From positions 7,512 through 71,511 of the forward strand of contig JAEXAJ010000161.1 of the NCBI GenBank assembly GCA_023458215.1: DNA of 64,000 nt. Reading direction: 5' to 3'. This document shows positions 1-8,115 of this stretch, piece by piece. The notes below the pieces were generated by a model. That model was not told the DNA's origin. It did not search any database and saw nothing but the letters and a program-made list of their open reading frames with translations. This stretch comes from Bacteroidota bacterium (GTDB lineage Bacteria; Bacteroidota; Bacteroidia; Bacteroidales; Bacteroidaceae). A program made the translations under genes and the position numbers. Position 1 is the first letter of the stretch, and the number at the start of each line of letters is the position of its first letter.

Positions 1-1
1 G

Positions 2-100
2 ACAATCGGTGAAATCTACCAGCAGTTCAGTGCTTTGGAAAACTTCGAAAAGAGTGACCGCATACAGGCTCGTGTTCCTTTTGAACTGAATATTCAATAA
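2..100 (+). CDS. sppA: C-terminal end of probable signal peptide peptidase SppA (partial)
   Basis: An open frame enters from the left edge and stops with TAA at 98-100. Only 32 residues are visible, ending in ARVPFELNIQ. No catalytic residue can be seen. The name rests on my recollection that Bacteroides protease IV (SppA) ends in this way and lies directly upstream of lpxK and punA, so it is mostly a context inference. The next gene, lpxK, starts 5 bases after the stop, which suggests one operon. Another envelope-related gene is possible. Confidence 0.5.
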   Translation, partial: TIGEIYQQFSALENFEKSDRIQARVPFELNIQ

Positions 101-105
101 ACGGT

Positions 106-1230
106 ATGTCGCCGGGAAAGATATACCATTGGCTATACCCTCTCTCGTGGTTCTACGGGATAGGGGTAAGCTTACGTAATAAACTCTTTGACTGGGGCTG
201 GCTCCGGTCAAAGAGTTTTGACGTTCCTGTAATATGCGTGGGCAACCTCGCCGTAGGCGGAACGGGTAAGACGCCTCATACGGAATATCTGATAAAGTTA
301 TTGCAAAAAACAGGCTTACAGGTGGCTACCCTAAGCCGTGGTTACAAGCGGAAAAGCAAAGGTTATGTGCTGGCAGATGCCAAAAGCGATGTAGAGCAAA
401 TAGGAGACGAACCCTATCAAATCAAGAGTAAGTTTCCCAATATCAGGGTAGCGGTCGATGAAGACCGTTGTCATGGCATTGAGCAACTGCTGACTCTGAA
501 AAATCCTGCTGTAAATGCCATATTGCTGGATGATGCTTTCCAACACCGATACGTAAAAGCCGGAATGAATATTCTGCTGACCGACTTTCACCGACTGCTT
601 TGCGACGACGCCCTACTGCCCGCCGGAAGGCTACGCGAACCTGCCAGTGGCAAGAACAGAGCAAATATCGTCATCGTAACCAAATGTCCAGGCGACATCA
701 AACCGATAGATTTCAACATTATCGCCAAACGTTTGCATCTCTATCCTTATCAACAGTTGTATTTCTCCAGATTCCGTTATGGCATGCTGAAACCCTTATT
801 TCCCGGAAAAACAGACAAGCGGAAAGCCCTTTCGGCTTTGAACGGAAACGAGCAGATACTACTGGTCACCGGCATAGCCTCGCCTGCACCGCTAGTAAAG
901 GAAATAGAATCTTATACATCGCACATCAAGTTGTTGGCATTTGACGATCATCACAATTTCATTCCCAAAGACTTGCAACTGATTAAAGAACAATTCCTGC
1001 AATTAGAAGAAGGCACAAGGTTAATCATCACTACCGAAAAAGATGCCACCCGGCTGAAAAGCCATCCGGCACTGGATGAAACCTTGAAACCATACATTTA
1101 TGTATTACCCATAGAAATAGAATTCTTACAAAATCAAAAACAAATATTTGACCAAAACATTATTGACTATGTTAGAGCGAATTCAAGAAACAGCAGCCTT
1201 CCTGAAAGGAAGAATGCACACAAATCCTGA
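106..1230 (+). CDS. lpxK: Tetraacyldisaccharide 4'-kinase LpxK
   Basis: LpxK phosphorylates the 4' position of the lipid A disaccharide precursor at the inner membrane. The 374-residue product is a normal length. An N-terminal hydrophobic segment (about residues 8-23) is followed by the P-loop GGTGKTP at residues 51-57, preceded by GNLAV. The DDAFQHR motif, which matches the family DDxFQH signature, lies near residue 145. The ATG at 106 follows the upstream stop by 5 bases. The 3' end overlaps the punA start by 62 bases in another frame, so the two are probably co-transcribed and perhaps translationally coupled. Confidence 0.95.
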   Translation: MSPGKIYHWLYPLSWFYGIGVSLRNKLFDWGWLRSKSFDVPVICVGNLAVGGTGKTPHTEYLIKLLQKTGLQVATLSRGYKRKSKGYVLADAKSDVEQIGDEPYQIKSKFPNIRVAVDEDRCHGIEQLLTLKNPAVNAILLDDAFQHRYVKAGMNILLTDFHRLLCDDALLPAGRLREPASGKNRANIVIVTKCPGDIKPIDFNIIAKRLHLYPYQQLYFSRFRYGMLKPLFPGKTDKRKALSALNGNEQILLVTGIASPAPLVKEIESYTSHIKLLAFDDHHNFIPKDLQLIKEQFLQLEEGTRLIITTEKDATRLKSHPALDETLKPYIYVLPIEIEFLQNQKQIFDQNIIDYVRANSRNSSLPERKNAHKS

Positions 1231-1978
1231 GACTGCAATTATCCTCGGTACCGGACTCGGCAGTCTTGCCGGCGAAATCACTGAGAAGTATGAAATAAAG
1301 TATGAAGAAATACCCAACTTCCCCGTTTCTACCGTAGAAGGGCACAGCGGAAAGCTAATCTTCGGCAAACTAGGTAATAAAGACATCATGGCAATGCAGG
1401 GACGCTTCCATTACTACGAAGGGTATTCTATGAAGGAGGTGACTTTCCCGGTACGTGTAATGCGTGAGTTGGGTATCAAAACCCTGTTTGTGTCCAACGC
1501 TAGCGGCGGAACGAATCCCGACTTCGAAATCGGCGATTTGATGATTATCACCGATCATATCAATTACTTCCCTGAGCATCCGCTGCGTGGAAAGAATATT
1601 CCTTACGGCCCCCGCTTCCCGGACATGAGCGAAGCTTACGATAAAGAACTAATTCGCAAAGCAAATGCCATTGCCGAAGAAAAAGGAATCAAGGTGCAAC
1701 ATGGTGTGTACATTGGTACTCAAGGCCCCACTTTCGAAACTCCTTCGGAATACAAGTTGTTCCACATCCTGGGAGCTGATGCAGTAGGCATGTCCACCGT
1801 TCCCGAAGTAATTGTTGCGAACCATTGTGGCATTAAAGTGTTTGGAATCTCAGTTATCACCGACCTCGGCGTGGAAGGCAAGATCGTTGAAGTGACACAC
1901 GAAGAAGTGCAGAAAGCTGCGGATGCCGCACAACCGAAGATGACGGAGATAATGAGAGAGCTGATTAATAGAGCGTAA
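1169..1978 (+). CDS. punA: Purine nucleoside phosphorylase
   Basis: Cleaves purine nucleosides with phosphate to a free base and ribose 1-phosphate in purine salvage. The 269 residues show ILGTGLGSL near the N terminus (phosphate site), VEGHSGKL, SNASGG and GTQGPTFETPSEY (purine and ribose site), all typical of the trimeric PNP family. I chose the ATG at 1169 (MLERIQE), which gives the usual family N terminus. An in-frame TTG at 1148 would add seven residues. The gene starts inside the end of lpxK and is followed by a palindromic repeat before thiL. Confidence 0.95.
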   Translation: MLERIQETAAFLKGRMHTNPETAIILGTGLGSLAGEITEKYEIKYEEIPNFPVSTVEGHSGKLIFGKLGNKDIMAMQGRFHYYEGYSMKEVTFPVRVMRELGIKTLFVSNASGGTNPDFEIGDLMIITDHINYFPEHPLRGKNIPYGPRFPDMSEAYDKELIRKANAIAEEKGIKVQHGVYIGTQGPTFETPSEYKLFHILGADAVGMSTVPEVIVANHCGIKVFGISVITDLGVEGKIVEVTHEEVQKAADAAQPKMTEIMRELINRA

Positions 1979-2113
1979 ATAATAGTTATAAGTGATTAGT
2001 GATTAGTGATTTGTTTGTGATTCCTTGCGGGCAACAACAGTGTTGTCTTTCTGCATAGCATCACAAACAAATCACTAATCACTAATCACTAATCACTAAT
2101 CACTATTTTTATA
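1979..2113. repeat. Heptad-armed palindromic element between punA and thiL
   Basis: A perfect 31-base inverted repeat pairs 1991-2021 with 2060-2090. Its outer part is made of the 7-base word AGTGATT repeated in tandem, and the right side carries two further copies up to 2104. The 38-base loop (2022-2059) holds a small perfect hairpin at 2034-2046 (ACAAC, AGT, GTTGT). The element fills almost the whole intergenic space. Related elements lie at 16618, 51699, 54194, 54902, 56905 and 63488. In RNA it would form a long stem, but there is no T-run typical of a terminator. Confidence 0.9.
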
Positions 2114-3211
2114 ATGAGAACAGAAATAGCAACTCTCGGGGAGTTCGGATTGATCCGCCACCTCACCGAAGGTATTGAATTAAAAAACGAATCCAGCAAA
2201 TACGGGGTCGGCGATGATGCGGCCGTGCTCTCCTACCCTGCGGATAAGGAGGTGCTTGTCACTACTGATCTGCTGATGGAGGGGGTACATTTTGACTTGG
2301 TTTATGTTCCGCTTAAACATTTGGGATATAAATCGGCGGTTGTGAACTTCTCCGATATTTATGCCATGAACGGCACACCGAAGCAGATCACTGTTTCTTT
2401 GGGCATATCCAAACGATTCAGTGTAGAAGAGTTGGAAGAACTGTATGCAGGTATTCGTCTGGCTTGTGAAGAATATAATGTAGACATCGTTGGTGGTGAT
2501 ACATCATCATCTTATACAGGTCTTACAATCAGTATTACTTGCATCGGTGAAGCCGAGAAATGTAAAGTGGTCTATCGTAACGGTGCAAAAGAAACCGATC
2601 TTATCTGCGTTTCCGGTGATTTGGGTGCCGCTTATATGGGGCTGCAACTCTTGGAACGTGAAAAGACGGCCCTCACCGGAGGTGGCAAAGACCTGCAACC
2701 CGATTTTGCGGGCAAGGAATATCTTTTGGAACGCCAATTGAAACCGGAAGCTCGCAAGGATATCATCAAAAAGTTAGCTGAAGCCGGCATTCAGCCTACT
2801 GCCATGATGGATATTTCCGACGGTCTTTCTTCGGAATTAATGCATATCTGCACCCAAAGTAAAATGGGATGTCGTGTTTATGAGGAGCATATCCCCATTG
2901 ATTACCAAACAGCCGTCATGGCTGAAGAGTTCAACATGAATTTAACCACTTGTGCTCTGAATGGTGGTGAAGATTACGAATTACTCTTCACCGTCCCCAT
3001 TGCCGAGCATGATAAGATTTCTGAAATGGAAGGTGTAAAGCTTATCGGACACATCACCCGACCGGAATTAGGCTGCGCCCTGATAACCCGCGACGGTCAG
3101 GAATTCGAGTTGAAAGCCCAAGGCTGGAACCCGTTACAGGAAGATGCCACCCCCTCCGAAGAAGCAGAAAATACCAACAATTTGAGTGATAAACCCGAAG
3201 AAAACGAATAA
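2114..3211 (+). CDS. thiL: Thiamine-monophosphate kinase
   Basis: ThiL phosphorylates thiamine monophosphate to thiamine diphosphate, the last cofactor step. The 365-residue protein has the family order: FGLIRHL near the N terminus, the metal- and ATP-binding GVGDDAAV, the TTDLLMEGVHF segment, VGGDTSS, and MDISDGLSSEL followed by NGGEDYELLF. After about residue 345 there is a low-complexity acidic tail (EEAENTNN, KPEENE) that is not needed for the fold. The ATG at 2114 lies just after the repeat element. No TPP riboswitch is visible upstream. Confidence 0.94.
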   Translation: MRTEIATLGEFGLIRHLTEGIELKNESSKYGVGDDAAVLSYPADKEVLVTTDLLMEGVHFDLVYVPLKHLGYKSAVVNFSDIYAMNGTPKQITVSLGISKRFSVEELEELYAGIRLACEEYNVDIVGGDTSSSYTGLTISITCIGEAEKCKVVYRNGAKETDLICVSGDLGAAYMGLQLLEREKTALTGGGKDLQPDFAGKEYLLERQLKPEARKDIIKKLAEAGIQPTAMMDISDGLSSELMHICTQSKMGCRVYEEHIPIDYQTAVMAEEFNMNLTTCALNGGEDYELLFTVPIAEHDKISEMEGVKLIGHITRPELGCALITRDGQEFELKAQGWNPLQEDATPSEEAENTNNLSDKPEENE

Positions 3212-3267
3212 TAAAATTGGAGTAACCAAGTTACAACAAACTTTTTCAATATTTTTTTCGACATAAT

Positions 3268-3312
3268 AAACGCTGATAATTAGCCATATAGCCATTTATC
3301 AGCGTTTTTTAT
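3268..3312 (+). terminator. Rho-independent terminator after thiL
   Basis: A perfect 11-base stem (AACGCTGATAA at 3269-3279 with its complement at 3296-3306) is followed by a run of T. It separates the sppA-lpxK-punA-thiL unit from the tRNA gene. Confidence 0.85.
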
Positions 3313-3323
3313 TATCAAACCCC

Positions 3324-3353
3324 TTGTGTAGTCCAAAACTTTCACTACCTTTG
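3324..3353 (+). promoter_or_regulatory. Promoter of tRNA-Phe
   Basis: TTG at 3324-3326 and TACCTTTG at 3346-3353 are separated by 19 bases, which fits the Bacteroides primary sigma consensus (TTTG, 19-21 bases, TAnnTTTG). The tRNA begins 20 bases downstream. Confidence 0.75.
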
Positions 3354-3373
3354 CAACCGCAAACAAGAAACAA

Positions 3374-3446
3374 GGTGCCATAGCTCAGTTGGTAGAGCAA
3401 AGGACTGAAAATCCTTGAGTCCCCGGTTCGATTCCTGGTGGCACCA
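3374..3446 (+). tRNA. tRNA-Phe (GAA anticodon)
   Basis: The 73 bases fold as a cloverleaf: acceptor GGTGCCA with TGGCACC plus discriminator A, D stem GCTC/GAGC, anticodon stem AAGGA/TCCTT around the loop CTGAAAA (anticodon GAA), and T loop TTCGATT. The T stem CCCGG/CCTGG has one C-T mismatch at its middle pair. No CCA is encoded, so it must be added after transcription. Confidence 0.96.
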
Positions 3447-3456
3447 CTTCAAAATC

Positions 3457-3487
3457 AGAGAGTTACTTAAAAGTAGCTCTCTTTTTT
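3457..3487 (+). terminator. Terminator after tRNA-Phe
   Basis: AGAGAGTTACT pairs with AGTAGCTCTCT with one G-T pair and a short loop, and is followed by six T. It ends the tRNA transcript before the converging gene at 3516. Confidence 0.75.
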
Positions 3488-3515
3488 GTTTATAACAGGC
3501 TATCTAAACAACGGA

Positions 3516-4367
3516 TCAACGTAAGAACAACTCATAGTATAAACTTCCATCCTGACTTTTGTACTGACTATTCTTATAAGTATCAACTAGCAATCGGGTA
3601 AAATTAAGAAGCTGACAATTGGATTTTGCAGATAAGTTGGTAGCCAAAAGCCCACTGCCTAAAATTCCCGGATTGCAATAGACTGTATTTTCCCTGATAC
3701 AATTCATTATTAACTCTGAGCCTATTATATTCTGAATACCAGAATTCTGCAAATGGGAATCCATATATTTATCCAATCTCTGTTTATCATCTAACGTCAT
3801 AAACCCGTACCACAATAAACATTTCATTCCTAATCGCGAAGCCTGAATAAAAATATCAAAGTAAGTATGTCCGCTTACTCCTATTTTATCTATTTCGTAG
3901 GGGTCAATATGAAGAAATGAATCTTTAGGAAGTGTCGGTAGTAGGTCCATGACACCTTTCGTAGAATCGCAATTCTGTATCATTACCCGACTATTGAGAT
4001 GTTCTTGCACTGCAAATTCCCAAATATTATCCAACGACTTACTTTCCAAATCAAAGAAATAATACTTGTTCGCACAATCCCTCAATATTTTGATTGCCAA
4101 TGCGGGAGATCCATAATAACAACTTTTTCTCAGAGCCTCACTTGCCAGCCTATAATAATCGGATTCTTTCAATTTACTATTTGCAGAAGCTGCCTGCAAG
4201 AAATAATAAATACCATAATCCTGTTCCGGCGTATGCTGCAACCGATAAACAGCATTGGCCGAGTTTGTATCTATATACACTACCGGCATCTCATTTTTGA
4301 GTACCTCACATAATACAAGATGCTTGAAGACATCCGCCTGTTTGCCATAATGAGTATATGCTTCCAT
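3516..4367 (-). CDS. RlmJ-like (DUF519-type) putative methyltransferase
   Basis: The N terminus (HYGKQADVFKHLVLCEVL) resembles the start of RlmJ, the 23S rRNA m6A2030 methyltransferase (HAGNHADVLKH in the family), and a later FLHIDPYEID aligns with the family LLIDPPYE segment. The 283-residue length fits RlmJ. However, the catalytic motif IV of N6-adenine methyltransferases, normally DPPY, reads DPYE here (residues 155-158), with one proline missing. The protein may have changed substrate or lost activity. It lies downstream of and in the same direction as the Crp-type regulator gene, 73 bases away. Assignment is by motif memory only. Confidence 0.5.
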   Translation of the reverse strand: MEAYTHYGKQADVFKHLVLCEVLKNEMPVVYIDTNSANAVYRLQHTPEQDYGIYYFLQAASANSKLKESDYYRLASEALRKSCYYGSPALAIKILRDCANKYYFFDLESKSLDNIWEFAVQEHLNSRVMIQNCDSTKGVMDLLPTLPKDSFLHIDPYEIDKIGVSGHTYFDIFIQASRLGMKCLLWYGFMTLDDKQRLDKYMDSHLQNSGIQNIIGSELIMNCIRENTVYCNPGILGSGLLATNLSAKSNCQLLNFTRLLVDTYKNSQYKSQDGSLYYELFLR

Positions 4368-4440
4368 CTAACTGCACAATTATTTTAGTTGGCAATATTA
4401 GGCAAAGAAAAAGATAAAATCCTTGACGAAAGTCAAGACC

Positions 4441-5007
4441 TCATTTGAAGAGAAGATTCTTCCGTATCCTACTGACTGTTTCAGGTGCAACGCCTATAAA
4501 GGAAGCAATCTCTTTCAGTGTCAGCCGTTCTTGCAATTGAGGATAGCGCTGCATCAATGTGATATACCTCTGTTCGGGCGTATCATAAAAACGATATAAC
4601 CGTTGAGCAATCTCCGAAAACATTGTTTCCGCTATATTCCTACCCAGACGTTGGGTACTCATATCGGTTTCCCAAAAGTCATTCAACTCACTGAAAGGTA
4701 TTAGATAAGCTGTGCAATCTATTGAAGCCTGAATATTTATGGAAGCTGCCTCATTTTGTATCATTGCCGGATAGTCACAAACAAAATCATGCTCGAAACT
4801 ATATCCTATAATCCACTCATTGCCATTGGCATCAATACGAGACAATCGGAAAACACCTGTTGCCACATATCCGATAGTTCTTGTTTTATCACCTTGCCGA
4901 ACAAAGTATTCATTCTTCTTAAATGATTTCAAGATTCCGCTTTGGATAAAGAAGCTCTCCAAAACGGAACAATCCAAAATCCTATTATCTGAGTTGAAAG
5001 TATCCAT
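4441..5007 (-). CDS. Crp/Fnr-family transcriptional regulator
   Basis: The 188-residue protein has an N-terminal cyclic-nucleotide-binding-like beta roll (about residues 20-125, with NEYFVRQGDKTRTIGYVATGVFR) and a C-terminal winged helix (about 150-188, LTLKEIASFIGVAPETVSRIRK). This is the short Bacteroidetes Crp type. It has no cysteine cluster for an iron-sulfur centre, so it is not a classical Fnr, and the ligand is unknown. It is divergent from the DyP peroxidase gene and lies upstream of the RlmJ-like gene, so either may be a target. Confidence 0.88.
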   Translation of the reverse strand: MDTFNSDNRILDCSVLESFFIQSGILKSFKKNEYFVRQGDKTRTIGYVATGVFRLSRIDANGNEWIIGYSFEHDFVCDYPAMIQNEAASINIQASIDCTAYLIPFSELNDFWETDMSTQRLGRNIAETMFSEIAQRLYRFYDTPEQRYITLMQRYPQLQERLTLKEIASFIGVAPETVSRIRKNLLFK

Positions 5008-5155
5008 AATCTAAATCTTGCTTTTCAATTCTATCAGGTTGAAAGTAGTTACATCGTATTTTATTCCATAAGAACCATACCATACATTATGCCGAAGTCT
5101 CTTATAAAATACAACATGTCATAATACCCTCGAAGATAAGCCAGCCGACTTGATA

Positions 5156-5163
5156 CAAAAGTA
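5156..5163 (-). promoter_or_regulatory. Possible -7 element for the Crp-type regulator
   Basis: On the minus strand this reads TACTTTTG, a match to TAnnTTTG, about 150 bases before the regulator start. No good -33 element is visible. The rest of the 289-base divergent spacer (5008-5296) is AT-rich. I see no convincing promoter for the peroxidase in it. Confidence 0.35.
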
Positions 5164-5296
5164 TAATAAAATCACTAAAATCTAGTAGCATAAGTATCTT
5201 ATTTGCTGTTAAAAAACAAACTCCCCAAAAACAACTTTCCTCCTTTATTCCTTATATTTAAAATACTACTAATTAAATAATAATTCAGAGTTTAAT

Positions 5297-6223
5297 ATGA
5301 AAAAATTCCCGCAAGCCGTTACTGAACATCCCGGTGAAAATGCCATATTTATAGTCTACGGCCTTTTAGAAACTCCGGACACGGAGGAGAAAGTGAAAGA
5401 TGTTTGTGCCAACTTTTCGGCACTGATTCGCAGTATGCAAAACCGTTTTCCCGATGCAAAGTTTAGTGCTACTTTAGGATTCGGAGCTGATGCATGGAGC
5501 AAACTCTTCCCCGGTCGGGAGAAGCCTAAAGAACTTAAAACATTTGCAGAGATACGCGGTGATAAACATGTTGCTGTATCAACTCCGGGTGATCTGCTGT
5601 TTCATATCCGTTCTAAACAGATGGGACTCTGTTTTGAATTTGCTTCAATTATTGATGAAAAACTTAGCGGAGCAGTTGTTTCTATCGACGAGACTCACGG
5701 TTTCAGATACATGAACGGCAAAGCCATCATCGGTTTTGTAGACGGTACTGAAAACCCTGCTGTAGATGAAAATCCCTATCAATTTGCCGTTATTGGTGAA
5801 GAAGATCCCGACTTTGCAGGTGGTAGCTATGTTTTTGTTCAGAAATATATTCATGATATGATAGGATGGAACTCACTGCCAACCGAAGAACAGGAAAAGG
5901 TAATCGGTCGCCACAAATTCAATGATGTGGAGCTTTCGGATGAAGACAAACCGGCAAATGCCCACAATGCTGTAACCAACGTAGGTGATGATTTAAAAAT
6001 AGTCCGCGCTAATATGCCTTTTGCCAATACCTCCAAGGGAGAATATGGTACTTATTTTATTGGATATGCCGGAAAGTTTTCAACCACCCGTTTGATGCTC
6101 GAAAGAATGTTTATTGGTGACCCCGTTGGAAATACCGACCGCCTACTTGACTTTAGTACTCCCGTAACAGGTACATTGTTTTTCGCCCCTTCATTTGATC
6201 TATTAGGAGAGATTGGAGGGTAA
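5297..6223 (+). CDS. Dyp-type heme peroxidase
   Basis: DyP peroxidases use hydrogen peroxide and heme to oxidise various substrates. The 308-residue protein shows the hallmark GFVDGTENP with catalytic Asp149 (GxxDG), the probable proximal heme ligand His223 in PANAHNAV, and the distal Arg237 in RANMPFA. There is no signal or Tat peptide, so it is predicted cytoplasmic, as in the YfeX-like class. It is divergent from a Crp-type regulator and converges on the arsC-like/msrAB pair, so the neighbourhood looks related to oxidative stress. Confidence 0.93.
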   Translation: MKKFPQAVTEHPGENAIFIVYGLLETPDTEEKVKDVCANFSALIRSMQNRFPDAKFSATLGFGADAWSKLFPGREKPKELKTFAEIRGDKHVAVSTPGDLLFHIRSKQMGLCFEFASIIDEKLSGAVVSIDETHGFRYMNGKAIIGFVDGTENPAVDENPYQFAVIGEEDPDFAGGSYVFVQKYIHDMIGWNSLPTEEQEKVIGRHKFNDVELSDEDKPANAHNAVTNVGDDLKIVRANMPFANTSKGEYGTYFIGYAGKFSTTRLMLERMFIGDPVGNTDRLLDFSTPVTGTLFFAPSFDLLGEIGG

Positions 6224-6267
6224 GAAAAGTGAGGGTTTATACTTATACTGCATTTTTATAAAAATGA

Positions 6268-6307
6268 AGTTACATAGTTAGGACTCATCTATCCTAACTA
6301 TGTAACT
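6268..6307. terminator. Bidirectional terminator between convergent genes
   Basis: A perfect 16-base stem pairs 6268-6283 with 6292-6307 around an 8-base loop, with T-rich sequence on the plus side. It lies between the ends of the peroxidase gene and the arsC-like gene. Confidence 0.85.
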
Positions 6308-6309
6308 TT

Positions 6310-6783
6310 TTACTCGCAACGACAATAGATATTTGCCCCACACGTACAGCGAGGCATTAATTGTTCACTCAACTCATCACGATAGAATTCGTAAAGATCA
6401 TGGTACATGGCATCATATAAAATGGCAGCCTGTTGTTCCTGTTCACCTCCACTCTGACCTCGTTTTATAAAAGGGTCATCAAAATAGAAACGAGCATAAT
6501 GCGTTGCTTTAAGATTCATATATTTCAATTCATCTTCGGCCTCTTTGCAAAGGGTGATTACATAATCCCATGACTGACGGGTGTATGCTCCGACGGATGA
6601 CGGTTTCTTGCGTGATATATCATAGCCATTCTGCTCCATTACATTACAGACAGCATCAGGGATATAACTTCCTTCGATGATCCCTGCGGTAGATATTTTC
6701 ATACCCCGGCCAAAAGAGTTCAGTAATTCCTGTGCTATGCGGCTACGGCAGCTATCATCATTGCTAACCAATAGTATATCCAT
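6310..6783 (-). CDS. Degenerate low-molecular-weight phosphatase / ArsC-like protein
   Basis: The 157-residue protein has the fold signature of arsenate reductases of the LMW tyrosine phosphatase type: an N-terminal strand and P-loop (ILLVSNDDSCRSR), then STAG and a VITLCKEAEDE segment. In active members the loop is CxxxxxR. Here the first, catalytic position is Ser7 while Arg13 is kept, so normal phosphatase or reductase chemistry is not expected. Cys12 and a Cys in VITLC remain, and the C terminus is cysteine-rich (RCTCGANIYCRCE). I chose the ATG at 6783. A GTG six bases upstream directly abuts the msrAB stop. It is probably co-transcribed after msrAB. Confidence 0.65.
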   Translation of the reverse strand: MDILLVSNDDSCRSRIAQELLNSFGRGMKISTAGIIEGSYIPDAVCNVMEQNGYDISRKKPSSVGAYTRQSWDYVITLCKEAEDELKYMNLKATHYARFYFDDPFIKRGQSGGEQEQQAAILYDAMYHDLYEFYRDELSEQLMPRCTCGANIYCRCE

Positions 6784-6789
6784 TTCCAC

Positions 6790-7845
6790 CTATTTCACTA
6801 AATTCAGGTACTCGCCATAGCCTTCTGCTTGCATCTTATCTTTAGGAATGAAACGCAAAGAAGCACTATTAATGCAATATCTCAGACCACCCTTATCTGC
6901 GGGACCATCATCAAAAACGTGTCCCAAATGAGCATCGCCTGTTTTGCTACGCACTTCCGTACGTACCATGCCGTGAGTGGTATCTGCTTTCTCCTGTATG
7001 AGTTTGTTGTCTATGGGCTTTGAGAAACTAGGCCAGCCACAACCGGAATCAAATTTATCGGTAGAGACAAAAAGAGGTTCACCCGTGGTAATATCGACAT
7101 AAATGCCCGGGCGGTGTTCGTCCCAGTACTCATTCTTGAAAGCAGGCTCAGTAGCATTCTTTTGGGTTACGGCATATTGCTCTGCTGTGAGCTGCGAACG
7201 TAAAGTGGCATCATCCGGTTTTACATAAGCAACCGCTTTCTTCTTCATCTTCGCATGACGAGCCAAGTCGAACAATTCGGGATGAATGTGACAATATCCT
7301 CCCGGATTCTTATCCAAATAATCCTGATGATAATCTTCGGCAGGATAGAAGTTCTTTAACGGCTCAATTTCCACAACCAAAGGCTTAGTGTAGTTTGCCG
7401 CCAAACTCTGCACAGTTTCCTTTATAACCGGGAGATCGGCAGAATCCGTATAGTAAATACCGGTACGGTATTGGGTACCTCTATCACCTCCCTGACGGTT
7501 CATACTGGTTGGATCGATCGTTTTAAAGTAAAGGTCGATAAGAAAAGGTAAATCCACTTTCTCAGGATCGTATTCTACTTTCACTGTTTCGGCAAAGTCC
7601 GTAGTGCCGGTACATACTTGCTCATAGGTAGGGTTTGCAATGTTTCCATTCGCATAGCCTACTTGGGTGACTTCCACTCCATCTATTTGTTTCAAGAAAT
7701 GTTCGGTACCCCAAAAACATCCTCCCGCCAGATAAATTTCTTTCATTGGTTTCATATTCTTTTCCTTTTCTGTCTTTCCCACCGGATTACCCGAACAAGC
7801 CAGACAATTGATTAATGCTACAAAAATAAAAATTATTTGTTTCAT
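6790..7845 (-). CDS. msrAB: Bifunctional methionine sulfoxide reductase MsrA/MsrB, lipoprotein
   Basis: Reduces both stereoisomers of methionine sulfoxide in oxidised proteins. The 351-residue form begins with a lipoprotein signal (lipobox CLAC, Cys17), so it is an exported, membrane-anchored enzyme. The MsrA domain follows (GGCFWG with catalytic Cys43), then the MsrB domain (SGCGWPSF and, near the C terminus, [11 protein letters not shown] with the catalytic Cys). The ATG at 7845 fits the signal peptide. An ATG at 7854 adds only three residues, while the longer open frame to 7974 gives an implausible N terminus. The arsC-like gene follows without a gap. Confidence 0.93.
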   Translation of the reverse strand: MKQIIFIFVALINCLACSGNPVGKTEKEKNMKPMKEIYLAGGCFWGTEHFLKQIDGVEVTQVGYANGNIANPTYEQVCTGTTDFAETVKVEYDPEKVDLPFLIDLYFKTIDPTSMNRQGGDRGTQYRTGIYYTDSADLPVIKETVQSLAANYTKPLVVEIEPLKNFYPAEDYHQDYLDKNPGGYCHIHPELFDLARHAKMKKKAVAYVKPDDATLRSQLTAEQYAVTQKNATEPAFKNEYWDEHRPGIYVDITTGEPLFVSTDKFDSGCGWPSFSKPIDNKLIQEKADTTHGMVRTEVRSKTGDAHLGHVFDDGPADKGGLRYCINSASLRFIPKDKMQAEGYGEYLNLVK

Positions 7846-8081
7846 ACCTTCCATTATTACATAGTTTGAAAAACAATTCTCACACACCCGGAATATTACT
7901 GAAAGATAAAACAACCAAAGTAACGATATGGTTGAGAAAAAGGCGAAGATTATGCTATTTAGCTGCATAAACAAAGCAGATGTTACATAGACGAAGGTTT
8001 ATGTAACATACGTATTATGATATGTTACCTGTATAAAATTTTGTGCTACATAGTTCGGTAGACTTTAACCAATGGCATTGC

Positions 8082-8089
8082 TATCTTTG
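8082..8089 (+). promoter_or_regulatory. -7 element ahead of the xylan gene cluster
   Basis: TATCTTTG matches TAnnTTTG exactly and lies 27 bases before the esterase ATG. No clear -33 TTTG is found at the right distance, which is compatible with activation by a regulator such as the HTCS at 17420. The rest of the 267-base divergent spacer holds nothing else I can name. Confidence 0.55.
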
Positions 8090-8115
8090 CAGAAACAATA
8101 GAAATACACACAGTG

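Noticed and set aside
1148..1168. TTG start for punA
   Set aside because: The ATG at 1169 gives the conserved N terminus; the extra seven residues are not typical of the family.
1979..2113. TPP riboswitch ahead of thiL
   Set aside because: The gap is made up of the heptad palindrome; no CUGAGA-type TPP core is present.
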